DNA of 9,895 bases from NCBI GenBank assembly GCA_030151745.1, contig JASLDA010000302.1, positions 1 through 9,895 of the forward strand, in the 5' to 3' direction. Every line of letters starts with the position of its first letter. Position 1 is the stretch's first letter. This document shows positions 1 to 6,154 of this stretch, one piece after another. Source of the stretch: Chitinophagaceae bacterium. Its GTDB lineage: Bacteria > Bacteroidota > Bacteroidia > Chitinophagales > Chitinophagaceae. Below the pieces are notes generated by a model that had not been told where the DNA came from, made no database searches, and was given only the letters and a program-made list of their open reading frames with translations. The position numbers and the translations under genes were made by a program.

Positions 1-412
1 TGAAGGAGCGGGCATCATCGTGATGAACAACTCCATCGAAGCGCAGATCACCGAGCTGGAGAGCGAAGAGGACAAGGCGCTGTTCCTGGAGGAATACGGT
101 CTCGAAGAGCCGGGCCTGAACCGCCTGATCCGCGCTACTTACGATCTGCTTTCGCTCATCACCTATTTTACCGCCGGTGTGCAGGAGGTCCGAGCCTGGA
201 CCATCGGAAAGGGCTGGAAGGCTCCGCAGGCCGCATCCGTGATCCACACGGACTTCGAGAAAGGCTTTATCAAAGCCGAGGTCATTTCTTTCGAGGACTA
301 TATTTCACTCGGCGGTGAAAGCGGCGCCCGCGAGAAGGGCCGCCTCCGCATTGAAGGAAAGGAATACATCGTCAGCGATGGCGATGTAATGCACTTCCGA
401 TTCAACGTTTAA
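1..412 (+). CDS. ychF: YchF/Obg-type redox-regulated ATPase, C-terminal part (5' truncated by window edge)
   Basis: This is the last 136 codons of YchF, a ribosome-associated P-loop ATPase of the Obg/TRAFAC class that prefers ATP over GTP. The frame is open from base 2 with no stop, so the gene begins upstream; the GTG and ATG near base 20 are internal. The G domain lies outside the window. What remains is the end of the helical region (acidic stretch ITELESEEDKALFLEEYGL, then EEPGLNRLIRATYDLL) followed by the C-terminal TGS domain. That domain carries the family signature TYFTAGVQEVRAWTIGKG, then APQAASVIHTDFEKGFIKAEV and the terminal DGDVMHFRFNV, which is nearly invariant in YchF. It ends in TAA, 48 bp before pepP on the same strand. 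The identification rests on several long family-specific motifs and is firm. Confidence 0.96.
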   Translation, partial: EGAGIIVMNNSIEAQITELESEEDKALFLEEYGLEEPGLNRLIRATYDLLSLITYFTAGVQEVRAWTIGKGWKAPQAASVIHTDFEKGFIKAEVISFEDYISLGGESGAREKGRLRIEGKEYIVSDGDVMHFRFNV

Positions 413-460
413 GATCGCAGGCTCAAATAGCCGCCAAACCATCAGAATCTCGTTTCGCCT

Positions 461-1753
461 ATGAAATACTTACCCATTCCCTCCAAGCTCTATACCCATA
501 ACCGGGAACGCTTCGCAAAGAAGATGGCGCCGAACAGCCTGGCCATTTTCCCGGGCAACCCGACGCTTACCGCTAACGGCGACGCCTCGTATGTGTACAT
601 TCCGAACAGCGACGTAGTATGGCTGAGTGGCGTGACCCAGGAAAGGACAATGGTGGTGCTCTACCCGGACAACCCGGACCAGACCGCCACGGAGGTGCTG
701 GTAATCCTGCGCCCGAACGAGCACCTGGAGAAATGGGAAGGCCACAAGCTTACGAAGGCCGAGGCGACGGAAATCTCCGGTATTCAGAATGTACAGTTCG
801 CCGACAGCATCGACGCAGTGCTGCAGGTGATGATGCATAATGCCGACATCGTTTACCTGAACACGAATGAGAACGACCGCCTGGACGGCAGCCTGTACCG
901 CCAGGAACTGGCATTCGTAAAGGACTGGATGGGGCGCTTCCCGCTGCACCGCTACGAGCGCGCCGCCAGGATCATGAAAGAGCTGCGCGCCGTCAAGACC
1001 AAGGAAGAAGTAGCAGTAGTGCAGGAGGCGATCGACATTACGGAGAAGGCATTCCGCCGGGTGATGCGGTTCCTGCGTCCCGGTGTGATGGAATACGAGA
1101 TCGAAGCAGAGATCACGCATGAGTTTCTTCGCAACCGGGCTACCCGGCATGCCTATGGCTGCATCATCGCTTCCGGCGACCGCGCCCGTACGTTGCATTA
1201 CGTGGAAAACAACCAGGAGTGCAGGGACGGGGAGCTGATATTGATGGACTTCGGCGCCGAGTACGGCAATTACGCAGCCGATCTTACCCGTACAATACCC
1301 CTGAACGGTAAGTTCACGAAGCGGCAGAAGGAAGTGTACAACGCCGTGCTGGCCGTGCACAACTACGCCAAGGAAATCCTGAAGCCGGGCCTGGAATTCC
1401 CGGAATACATCAAGCTGACGAATGCGGAAATGGAGAAGCAGTGCCATAAGATCGGCCTGATCAGCAAAAGCGATATCAAAAACCAGGATCCCGCGAACCC
1501 GGCATACCGCAAGTATTTCTATCACGGCATGACGCACCACCTGGGCATCGACGTTCACGATCTCGGCACGCGTACCGAGGCGGTGAAGGAAGGCATGCTG
1601 TTCACCGTAGAGCCCGGTATCTACATCGAAGAAGAACAGATGGGCATCCGGATCGAGAACAATATCTGGCTTACCAAGAAGGGGAATATCGACCTGATGA
1701 AGAATATCCCGATCACCGTAGAGGAGATCGAAGCTGCGATGAAGCGTTCATAG
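461..1753 (+). CDS. pepP: Xaa-Pro aminopeptidase (aminopeptidase P, M24B family)
   Basis: A cytosolic metallopeptidase of 430 residues, the normal length, that removes the N-terminal residue from peptides with proline in second position. Residues about 1-150 form the aminopeptidase P N-terminal domain (NSDVVWLSGV, then LEKWEGHKLTKAEA). Residues about 165-425 form the pita-bread catalytic fold. All five expected dinuclear metal (usually Mn) ligands are visible: D263 and D274 in MDFGAEYGNYAADLTRT, H359 in YHGMTHHLGIDVHD, E384 in TVEPGIYI and E399 in GIRIEN. The catalytic histidines correspond to H355 and H366. There is no signal peptide. The ATG at 461 gives the usual Bacteroidota start MKYLPI; no clear Shine-Dalgarno precedes it, as is common in this phylum. 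It may be cotranscribed with ychF (48-bp gap). A long reverse-strand reading frame over it is only a codon-bias shadow. Confidence 0.96.
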   Translation: MKYLPIPSKLYTHNRERFAKKMAPNSLAIFPGNPTLTANGDASYVYIPNSDVVWLSGVTQERTMVVLYPDNPDQTATEVLVILRPNEHLEKWEGHKLTKAEATEISGIQNVQFADSIDAVLQVMMHNADIVYLNTNENDRLDGSLYRQELAFVKDWMGRFPLHRYERAARIMKELRAVKTKEEVAVVQEAIDITEKAFRRVMRFLRPGVMEYEIEAEITHEFLRNRATRHAYGCIIASGDRARTLHYVENNQECRDGELILMDFGAEYGNYAADLTRTIPLNGKFTKRQKEVYNAVLAVHNYAKEILKPGLEFPEYIKLTNAEMEKQCHKIGLISKSDIKNQDPANPAYRKYFYHGMTHHLGIDVHDLGTRTEAVKEGMLFTVEPGIYIEEEQMGIRIENNIWLTKKGNIDLMKNIPITVEEIEAAMKRS

Positions 1754-1777
1754 ACCGGTCCAGCCCCGGATTTGCAA

Positions 1778-1816
1778 CGGGAGTTTTGTCAACCTTAAGG
1801 ATTGACAAAACTCCCG
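1778..1816 (+). terminator. Strong hairpin terminator after pepP
   Basis: Twenty-five bases after the pepP stop, the arms CGGGAGTTTTGTCAA (1778-1792) and TTGACAAAACTCCCG (1802-1816) are perfectly complementary over 15 bp around a 9-base loop. The following CTTTGTTAT is only moderately T-rich. It probably ends ychF-pepP transcription and also insulates against the converging serS/DUF4293 transcripts. Confidence 0.8.
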
Positions 1817-1871
1817 CTTTGTTATAGGACGTACCTCGCCATGGGCGCAGGCGGATAGCCCCCGGCCGCCA

Positions 1872-1904
1872 AAAGAAAAAGCCCGGTCGCTGTAGAACCG
1901 GGCT
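1872..1904 (-). terminator. Rho-independent terminator of the serS-DUF4293 unit
   Basis: Read on the minus strand, the stem AGCCCGGT (1904-1897) pairs with ACCGGGCT (1887-1880) around a 9-base loop. It is followed at once by TTTTTCTTTT, a textbook intrinsic terminator. It lies 23 bases beyond the stop codon of the DUF4293 gene. Confidence 0.88.
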
Positions 1905-1926
1905 CTTAAAATCTTTGGCGCAGGCC

Positions 1927-2349
1927 TTACCGGAGCCGGTCCAGGCTGCGGATAAGCTTTTCGTCCTTGCGGATGCCGCGGAGCGCCAAGATCATGAAGA
2001 TCACGGCCACGATGGTGACGAGGATCCCCGGGACGGCATAATGATAGCTGCTTACGAGCGGGTTTTTCTCTTTCTGGTTCTGAACCTCGAGGACTGCAAG
2101 GCCGAAATAGCCGAGAGCCGATAGGATGCTCAGCCAGACGAGACCGCGCTGACGGCTGCGATTGCCGAACATGAAGATCGCAACCAGGGGCAGCACGGTG
2201 GCAAGCGCGGCCATAAGCAGCAGCTGGATATGCTCGGCGGTCTTGACTACGACAGTAGGATTGCCGTATCCGTAGATAGGCAGGATGAATAACAGGCCGT
2301 TCATCATCGCGGCGAGGAACAGCCAGAGGGATTGAATGCGCTGGATCAT
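1927..2349 (-). CDS. DUF4293 family four-helix membrane protein
   Basis: A 140-residue inner-membrane protein of the DUF4293 family, which is largely confined to Bacteroidota and has no assigned function. It opens with MIQRIQSLWLFLAA and ends with a basic tail LRGIRKDEKLIRSLDRLR, both typical of the family. Four hydrophobic segments are visible at about residues 7-27, 39-61, 70-88 and 105-124, with a charged loop (NRSRQRG) between the second and third and a hydrophilic loop (QNQKEKNP) before the fourth. The ATG lies 21 bp after the serS stop on the same strand, so the two probably share a transcript ending at the terminator just downstream. Whether that link is functional is unknown; no enzymatic motif is visible. 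Confidence 0.9.
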   Translation of the reverse strand: MIQRIQSLWLFLAAMMNGLLFILPIYGYGNPTVVVKTAEHIQLLLMAALATVLPLVAIFMFGNRSRQRGLVWLSILSALGYFGLAVLEVQNQKEKNPLVSSYHYAVPGILVTIVAVIFMILALRGIRKDEKLIRSLDRLR

Positions 2350-2370
2350 AAGCTAGTTATGTGGCCGATC

Positions 2371-3642
2371 TCAGGAGATCATGCCGTTTCCGAAATAAGG
2401 TTGCAGGAAGGCCGGCAGGCGGATGCCTTCGGGGCTTTGGTTGTTTTCCAGCAGGCAGGCCACGATCCGGGGCAGCGCCAGGGAAGAGCCGTTGAGGCTG
2501 TGCAGCAGGATGGTCTTGCCCTCGCTGCTCTTGTAGCGGGCCTTCATACGGCCGGTCTGGAAGGTTTCGAAATTGGATACGGAGCTGACCTCGAGCCAGC
2601 GCTCCTGGGCGGCGCTCCACACTTCGAAATCGTAGGTCAGCGCGGAGCTGAACGACATGTCGCCGCCGCAGAGCCGCAGGACGCGGTAAGGCAGCTCCAG
2701 CTTTACCAGCAGGCCTTCTACATGGGCTACCATCTCTTCCAGCACCTCATAGCTGCGCTCCGGCTGCACCAGCTGCACGAGCTCGACCTTGTCGAACTGG
2801 TGAAGGCGGTTCAGGCCGCGCACGTCCTTGCCGTAGGAGCCGGCCTCGCGGCGGAAACAGGGCGTATAGGCCGTCAGACGCTGCGGCAGCTGTGCCTCCG
2901 GCGTGATGGTATCGCGGAAGATATTGGTAAGGGGGACTTCCGCGGTCGGGATCAGGTAGAAATCATCCTCGGTTACATGGTACATCTGCCCCTCCTTATC
3001 CGGGAGCTGGGTAGTGCCATAGGCGGAGGCTTCGTTGACCATGAACGGCGGCGCTACTTCCTTGTAGCCGGCAGCGATATTATAGTCCAGGAACGCGCTG
3101 ATCATGGCACGCTGCAGGCGGGCGCCCTGGCCTGTATAGACCGGGAACCCGGAACCCGTGATCTTGGTGCCCAGCTCGAAGTCCACGAGGCCGTATTTGG
3201 CCGTGAGCTCCCAGTGCGGAAGCTTCTGCGCGCTCAGGTCGGGCTTGATGCCGCTTTCACGGACTACTACGTTGTCCTCGGGCGTCCGGCCTTCGGGAAC
3301 GGAGCTGTGCGGCAGGTTGGGCAGGCGCAGAAGTAGATCCTGGACGGAGCTGTCCATCGCGGTGAGCTCGTGAGCGAGCGCAGAGGCGCGCTCCTTGCGC
3401 TGGCCGACCTCGGTCTTCAGGGCTTCGGCCCCCGCCTTGTCGCCCGAGCCCATCAGCTTGCCGATCTCTTTTGAGGCGCTGTTGATAAAAGCCGCCGCCG
3501 ACTCCGATTCGACCTGGAGCTTACGCCGGGCAATATCGGCCTCAATAATCTGGTCGATCAGGTCGAGTTCCTTGAAATGCTTCCTGGTCAGACCTTCGAT
3601 AACGCGCGCCTTATCGTCGCGCAGCAGCTGGATGGATAACAT
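2371..3642 (-). CDS. serS: Seryl-tRNA synthetase (class IIa)
   Basis: This enzyme charges tRNA-Ser (and tRNA-Sec where present) with serine using ATP. The product is 423 residues, the normal length. The reading frame stays open far upstream, but the ATG at 3642 gives the standard start MLSIQLLRDDKARVIEGL. Residues about 27-105 form the long antiparallel coiled-coil arm that contacts the tRNA variable arm. The catalytic domain carries the serine-binding TAEVPLTN (233-240), motif 2 FRREAGSYGKDVRG (263-276) with its ATP-binding arginine, CGGDMSFSSALTYDFEVW (325-342), and motif 3 NGSSLALPRIVACLLENNQ (384-402). SSVSNFETFQTGRMKARY (353-370) is in the usual place. A good -7 box lies 17 bases upstream of the start. 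It is the first gene of a two-gene unit with the DUF4293 protein. Confidence 0.97.
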   Translation of the reverse strand: MLSIQLLRDDKARVIEGLTRKHFKELDLIDQIIEADIARRKLQVESESAAAFINSASKEIGKLMGSGDKAGAEALKTEVGQRKERASALAHELTAMDSSVQDLLLRLPNLPHSSVPEGRTPEDNVVVRESGIKPDLSAQKLPHWELTAKYGLVDFELGTKITGSGFPVYTGQGARLQRAMISAFLDYNIAAGYKEVAPPFMVNEASAYGTTQLPDKEGQMYHVTEDDFYLIPTAEVPLTNIFRDTITPEAQLPQRLTAYTPCFRREAGSYGKDVRGLNRLHQFDKVELVQLVQPERSYEVLEEMVAHVEGLLVKLELPYRVLRLCGGDMSFSSALTYDFEVWSAAQERWLEVSSVSNFETFQTGRMKARYKSSEGKTILLHSLNGSSLALPRIVACLLENNQSPEGIRLPAFLQPYFGNGMIS

Positions 3643-3658
3643 AATAATTAAGTCGCGG

Positions 3659-3666
3659 CAAAGATA
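3659..3666 (-). promoter_or_regulatory. Bacteroidota -7 box (TATCTTTG) upstream of serS
   Basis: On the minus strand, TATCTTTG matches the Bacteroidota sigma-70 consensus TAnnTTTG exactly. It lies 16 bases before the serS start codon, which would leave a leader of roughly 10 bases. No TTTG is found at the expected -33 distance, so the upstream half is weak or the match is by chance. Confidence 0.5.
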
Positions 3667-3696
3667 TTGCTTCGGGCAGCTTAGGAATGAGACGTT

Positions 3697-3724
3697 GAAT
3701 GCAAAATTCAAAATGCAAAAATCA
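3697..3724. repeat. Copy of the short AT-rich intergenic repeat (single arm)
   Basis: Two direct units of about 14 bp starting ATGCAAAA (3699 and 3713) contain the word GCAAAATTCAAAATGC. The same word recurs at 4469-4483 and 9675-9690, and in reverse at 6077-6089. It lies in the 195-bp gap between the divergent serS and methyltransferase genes, just behind the presumed serS promoter. No inverted partner is visible in this gap; the rest of the gap is GC-rich and shows nothing recognisable. Confidence 0.7.
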
Positions 3725-3837
3725 GGAACGGGCAAAGGGACGCGGGGAATGAGCCGGACAAAGCGCGGGAGGAGAAAACGGCATTGACTGCAAGGCTGCC
3801 GGTTCCCCGGGGCCCGCGGCGGGATTAACTTCGCCGG

Positions 3838-4461
3838 ATGGCATTGCCGCTTCCGGTTCCGTGTACGCAGGAGACATTCAGTTTCGGCGGCAATTTCATC
3901 AAGGCCTTTGTGCCGGACCCGGCAGCCCTGAATGGGCGCTTTGCCGCAGGCATCACGGCCGCGCCGTACTGGGGCCGGGTCTGGCCGGCCTCGCTGGGGC
4001 TTTGCGGATACCTGGCGGATATGCCGGAGCTGGTTGCCGGCAAGCATGTCCTGGAGCTCGCGGCCGGGTTGGGACTACCGGGCCTGCTCGCAGGATCCTG
4101 GGCGGAAAAGGTGACGCTGAGCGATATAGAACCAGATGCCGTTGCCGTAATGAACGCCTCGGCCCGGCTTAACGCTCAGGAGAATGTGAGCAGCCGGCTT
4201 ATAGATTGGGCTGCGATACCTCCGGATCTGGATCCGGATCTGATCCTGCTCAGCGATATAAATTACGATCCGGGCGTTTTTGAGACGCTTTACGATATGC
4301 TGCAGGGCTTTGTGCAAGCAGGATCCGCTGTCCTGCTGAGCACGCCGCAGCGCCTGATGGCCAAGCCATTCATTGAGCGGCTCCTGCCCTGGTGCCGGGA
4401 CCGGCGGGAAATACAGCCCGGGAACGAGTTCGTGAGCGTGTTCCTTTTAGGCGGAGAATAA
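3838..4461 (+). CDS. Class I SAM-dependent methyltransferase, METTL21/lysine-methyltransferase-like (Methyltransf_16 type)
   Basis: A 207-residue soluble seven-beta-strand methyltransferase. The SAM-binding motif I is VLELAAGLGLPGLLA (71-85), with the acidic residue ending strand 2 in LSDIEPDAV (95-102). PYWGRVWPASLGL (43-55) before motif I resembles the W-x-A segment of the METTL21/METTL23/ETFB-lysine-methyltransferase group. LLSDINYDP (137-145) fits their D-x-x-Y motif (D140, Y143). In those families the substrate is usually a lysine or the N-terminus of a protein; here the substrate is unknown, and small-molecule methylation is not excluded. The ATG at 3838 gives MALPLPVPCTQETFSF; there is no obvious ribosome site, and the start could be slightly further in. 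It is divergent from serS and followed by a palindromic repeat element before xth. Confidence 0.85.
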   Translation: MALPLPVPCTQETFSFGGNFIKAFVPDPAALNGRFAAGITAAPYWGRVWPASLGLCGYLADMPELVAGKHVLELAAGLGLPGLLAGSWAEKVTLSDIEPDAVAVMNASARLNAQENVSSRLIDWAAIPPDLDPDLILLSDINYDPGVFETLYDMLQGFVQAGSAVLLSTPQRLMAKPFIERLLPWCRDRREIQPGNEFVSVFLLGGE

Positions 4462-4463
4462 TT

Positions 4464-4592
4464 AAAATGCAAAATTCAAAATGTAGAACCTGGAACGATG
4501 CATGACCGGTCAAACGTATTAATTTGGAGCAGTGCTGAATATGCTCCTGGTCATTTAAACTACCTGCTTCTGAATTTTGAATTTTACCTTTT
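4464..4592. repeat. Palindromic AT-rich intergenic element (hairpin/MITE-like)
   Basis: Almost the whole gap between the methyltransferase and xth is an imperfect inverted repeat. The outer arms 4464-4489 and 4567-4592 match at about 20 of 26 positions, sharing the perfect core AAAATTCAAAAT. Nested inside are ATGACC (4502-4507) with GGTCAT (4549-4554), and GGAGCA (4526-4531) with TGCTCC (4542-4547). A transcript through it would fold into a long interrupted hairpin. It carries no reading frame. It may also act as a terminator for the methyltransferase or sit in the xth leader. Confidence 0.75.
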
Positions 4593-4616
4593 GAATTCAA
4601 CACCCTGTTTCCAGGA

Positions 4617-5390
4617 ATGAAGATCGCAACCTACAACGTCAATAGCATTAACGCACGCCTGCCGGTTTTGCTGCGCTGGCTGGAAGAGGAAGCCCCGGAC
4701 GTGGCCTGCCTGCAGGAATTGAAGGCTACTCAAGATAAGTTTCCCGAGGAGGCGCTGAAGGAAGCCGGCTACGGAGCGGTCTGGCACGGGCAGAAAAGCT
4801 GGAACGGGGTCGCGATCCTGGCGAAAGGGATAATGCCAGAGGAGCAGGGGCGCGGTCTGCCCGGAGATCCGAAGGATGAGCAAAGCCGCTTCATTGAGGC
4901 TAAGGTGAACGGCATCCATATCGCCTGCCTGTACCTGCCGAACGGGAATCCGGCCCCGGGCCCGAAGTTCGATTACAAGCTAGGCTGGATGCGCTGCCTG
5001 GAGGCGCATGCGGAGATGCTGCTGAAGAAGAAAGAGCCGGTCGTGATCACCGGAGACTACAACGTGATCCCGACCGGGGCCGATGCTTACAAGCCCGAGC
5101 GTTGGGTAGACGATGCCTTGTTCCGCCCGGAGTCCCGTGAAGCTTTTCAGCGCCTGCTCGACCAGGGCTGGACGGACGCCATCCGCAAGCTGCATCCAGG
5201 CGAGACGATCTATACCTACTGGGATTATTTCCGCAATGCATTCGGGCGCAACGCCGGTATCCGCATCGACCATTTCCTGGTGAACGCCGCGCTGGAAAAG
5301 CGCCTGCAGGCAGGCGGCGTACATACGAACGTGCGCAGCTGGGAAAAGACCTCCGATCATGCGCCGGTATGGATCGAGGTTGAAGACTAG
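4617..5390 (+). CDS. xth: Exonuclease III / AP endonuclease (ExoA/XthA family)
   Basis: A 257-residue Mg2+-dependent nuclease of the exonuclease-endonuclease-phosphatase superfamily. It cuts DNA 5' of abasic sites and trims 3'-blocked ends in base excision repair. The start MKIATYNVNSINARL is canonical, with the metal-site asparagine N7. E34 in LQELK is the metal ligand, Y106 lies in CLYLPNG, D147 and N149 in ITGDYNVIPTG, D218 in IRIDHFL, and the catalytic pair D247/H248 in SDHAPVW. Together these give every residue expected from E. coli exonuclease III. Length is normal for the family. AGGA immediately abuts the ATG, too close for a useful Shine-Dalgarno. It converges on the DUF1569 gene with only 16 bp between stop codons. 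The upstream gap is almost filled by a palindromic repeat. Confidence 0.95.
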   Translation: MKIATYNVNSINARLPVLLRWLEEEAPDVACLQELKATQDKFPEEALKEAGYGAVWHGQKSWNGVAILAKGIMPEEQGRGLPGDPKDEQSRFIEAKVNGIHIACLYLPNGNPAPGPKFDYKLGWMRCLEAHAEMLLKKKEPVVITGDYNVIPTGADAYKPERWVDDALFRPESREAFQRLLDQGWTDAIRKLHPGETIYTYWDYFRNAFGRNAGIRIDHFLVNAALEKRLQAGGVHTNVRSWEKTSDHAPVWIEVED

Positions 5391-5406
5391 CGCATAGCCC
5401 AAAGGC

Positions 5407-5859
5407 TCATACGCCGAACTGCCGGAGGTGATGGTCCAGGTGTACCCAGGCGAAGCGGCCCCAGTCCTTGCGGCTCATCTTTCCAAAGAACGGGTGGGCG
5501 CCATTCATAGGGCCCTCGAATGCCGAGAAGGTTCTGAGCGCCTGCTGCAGGCCGGCCTTTTCCGATTCGAACTCCCCAATCCCTGCAGCTGCCATCTGAT
5601 CGGCTATATGCTTCGGCATAGGACGGCCCTGGGGTAGCTTGATGATGCCGTTCAGGATCAGCGACCGGATGATGCGCTGCTTCAGCGAAGGAGCTTGTAC
5701 CGCCTCCTTCTGCCGCATCATGGACTCGGTGATGAGCCGGCAATGCTGCAGCATGGAGCCGGCGTTCATCATGCCCCAGCGCGCCGCGGAATCCGGACGC
5801 AGATTATGTATCCGGCTGAACATGGCGTCGATCGCGGGAGCTGAAAAGAGGCTGGGCAT
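5407..5859 (-). CDS. DUF1569 domain protein (DinB-like four-helix fold)
   Basis: A 150-residue soluble protein of the DUF1569 family, which belongs to the DinB/YfiT-like putative metalloenzyme clan and is common in Bacteroidota and Planctomycetes. The family signature is clear: MNAGSMLQHCRLI near residues 31-43, AHPFFGKMSRKDWGRFAWVH (121-140) and HLDHHLRQFGV at the C-terminus. H39, H140 and H143/H144 are positioned like the metal-binding histidines of DinB proteins, so a bound divalent metal is likely, but no substrate is known. In related DinB-like enzymes roles include thiol-transferase chemistry; I would not assign one here. The ATG at 5859 is supported by the usual length. It converges with xth and is divergent from pntAA. 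Confidence 0.88.
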   Translation of the reverse strand: MPSLFSAPAIDAMFSRIHNLRPDSAARWGMMNAGSMLQHCRLITESMMRQKEAVQAPSLKQRIIRSLILNGIIKLPQGRPMPKHIADQMAAAGIGEFESEKAGLQQALRTFSAFEGPMNGAHPFFGKMSRKDWGRFAWVHLDHHLRQFGV

Positions 5860-5863
5860 GATA

Positions 5864-5871
5864 TAAAGTTA
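5864..5871 (-). promoter_or_regulatory. Possible -7 box (TAACTTTA) immediately upstream of the DUF1569 gene
   Basis: On the minus strand, TAACTTTA matches TAnnTTTG except for the last base. It ends only 4 bases from the start codon. If it is real, the transcript would start at or next to the ATG and be almost leaderless. No TTTG occurs at the expected -33 position, so this is tentative. Confidence 0.3.
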
Positions 5872-5892
5872 GCCCGATCCCCGGCGAGGAAC

Positions 5893-5942
5893 GAGGACCG
5901 CTATTTACAGGACTGTCCGGACTAGCCAGGTCCTCTGTCCTG
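5893..5942. other. Nested inverted repeats in the DUF1569/pntAA divergent gap
   Basis: The 295-bp gap between the divergent DUF1569 gene and pntAA has no gene. Its left part holds competing inverted repeats: GAGGACC (5893-5899) with GGTCCTC (5929-5935), CAGGAC (5908-5913) with GTCCTG (5937-5942), and the palindrome GTCCGGAC (5915-5922). The pairings cross each other, so they are alternatives rather than one stem. Function is unknown. Bases 5943-6076 show nothing recognisable. Confidence 0.35.
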
Positions 5943-6076
5943 CATTTCCAGCAAAGGTCGCTGCACCATTGCGTCTCTGCGGGAAATAATTATGCTGAGC
6001 GCACCGCGTTCACTACGCTGCCGCTATGTCCTCCGCGTGAAACTGCCGCCCCTTGCTTCACGCCTTCCCGGCTTTC

Positions 6077-6089
6077 GCATTTTGAATTC
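6077..6089. repeat. Short copy of the AT-rich intergenic repeat upstream of pntAA
   Basis: GCATTTTGAATTC is the exact reverse complement of GAATTCAAAATGC, which differs only at its first base from 9678-9690 inside the tRNA-flanked element. It ends 12 bases before the -33 box of the presumed pntAA promoter. No inverted partner is visible nearby, so it is a fragment or a chance match to the repeat core. Confidence 0.5.
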
Positions 6090-6101
6090 AGCTCTCGGGG
6101 C

Positions 6102-6133
6102 TTTGGGCTTTTGCCTTGCGCCCGCTATCTTTA
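6102..6133 (+). promoter_or_regulatory. Bacteroidota-type promoter for pntAA
   Basis: TTTG (6102-6105) and TATCTTTA (6126-6133) fit the Bacteroidota pair TTTG and TAnnTTTG, with the last base of the -7 box mismatched and a spacing of 20 bp, inside the normal range. The pntAA ATG follows 21 bases after the -7 box, giving a leader of roughly 15 bases. Confidence 0.6.
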
Positions 6134-6154
6134 AGCTTCCTCAATCCGCTGCTT

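Noticed and set aside
470..1558. Minus-strand reading frame of 362 codons opposite pepP
   Set aside because: It has no family resemblance and lies entirely within a clear pepP sense frame with all catalytic residues, so it is a codon-bias shadow.
2332..3336. Plus-strand reading frame opposite serS
   Set aside because: Low-complexity Ala/Gly/Arg/His composition and full overlap with serS; no independent start signal.
3643..4047. N-terminal extension of serS
   Set aside because: The frame is open upstream, but the extra residues are Arg/Pro-rich and unlike any SerRS. They would run through the promoter, the repeat and the divergent methyltransferase start; MLSIQLL is the family start.
6116..6154. 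Upstream TTG start for pntAA
   Set aside because: It would place the start between the -33 and -7 boxes and add a leader absent from the family, which begins MTIGVLKE.
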